21,434 nt of DNA, from contig MSJH02000394.1 of NCBI GenBank assembly GCA_001931875.2, forward strand, positions 1 through 21,434. Direction: 5' to 3'. This document shows, one piece after another, positions 21,396 to 21,434 of the stretch (the first letter of the stretch is position 1; each line of letters opens with the position of its first letter). The notes under the pieces are model-generated. The model had not been told where the DNA came from. It searched no databases and worked only from the letters and a program-made list of their open reading frames with translations. The translations under genes and the position numbers were made by a program. This DNA comes from Byssochlamys sp. IMV 00236. Taxonomy: Eukaryota; Ascomycota; Eurotiomycetes; Eurotiales; Thermoascaceae.

Positions 21396-21397
<2 letters not shown>

Positions 21398-21434
<37 letters not shown>
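21398..21434. repeat. Poly(A)/poly(T) homopolymer run at the window end
   Basis: Thirty-seven A in a row on the plus strand up to the last base. On the minus strand it is a T tract directly before the TAG acceptor of the LtrA-like gene's first visible exon, so it acts as the polypyrimidine tract of an intron. Its true length may exceed what is shown. Confidence 0.9.

Overview
This window looks like nuclear DNA of an early-diverging fungus, most likely Mucoromycota (Mucorales-like). The evidence is the AT-rich composition, densely packed genes, and many introns of about 44-90 nt with GT...AG ends and CTAAT/CTGAT-like branch points. Typical fungal proteins are present (Eaf1/Vid21, Pab1, Sds3-like, old yellow enzyme). 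The species cannot be named from sequence alone. Almost every gene is split, so the gene models below were assembled by hand. In each complete model the exon lengths sum to a multiple of three and the reading frame is kept across every junction.

Layout. 1-810 (-): 5' part of an old-yellow-enzyme flavoprotein, cut by the window edge. 811-2978: a 2.2 kb gene-free stretch holding a large degenerate inverted repeat. 2979-5132 (+): Dbp5/DDX19-type mRNA-export helicase with an unusual Trp-punctuated Gln/Asn-rich N-terminus. 5358-6735 (+): Sds22, the leucine-rich-repeat regulator of protein phosphatase 1. 6880-8603 (+): Sds3/BRMS1-family subunit of a Sin3-Rpd3 deacetylase complex, carrying an intron with all the marks of a U12-type AT-AC intron. 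8946-9446 (+): DUF423/TMEM256 small membrane protein. 9512-10058 (+): unrecognised acidic protein. 10075-10715 (-): mitochondrial ICT1-type GGQ peptidyl-tRNA hydrolase. 10921-12918 (-): poly(A)-binding protein. 13259-16970 (-): Eaf1/Vid21, the NuA4 platform subunit (HSA and SANT domains, long Gln-rich tail). 17651-18858 (-): HAD-IIA phosphatase that resembles NagD more than eukaryotic Pho13. 19207 to beyond 21395 (-): LtrA-family multi-pass membrane protein, 5' end missing. The window stops inside a 37-nt A run.

The genes do not form a pathway; they are mostly core eukaryotic functions (mRNA export and translation, chromatin, PP1 control, mitochondrial ribosome rescue). The most notable observations are the AT-AC intron with a near-perfect U12 5' splice site and branch site, a probable GC-AG intron in dbp5, the Tyr-to-Phe change at the proton-donor position of the old yellow enzyme, and terminal exons of the ICT1 and Eaf1 genes that single-ORF reading misses.
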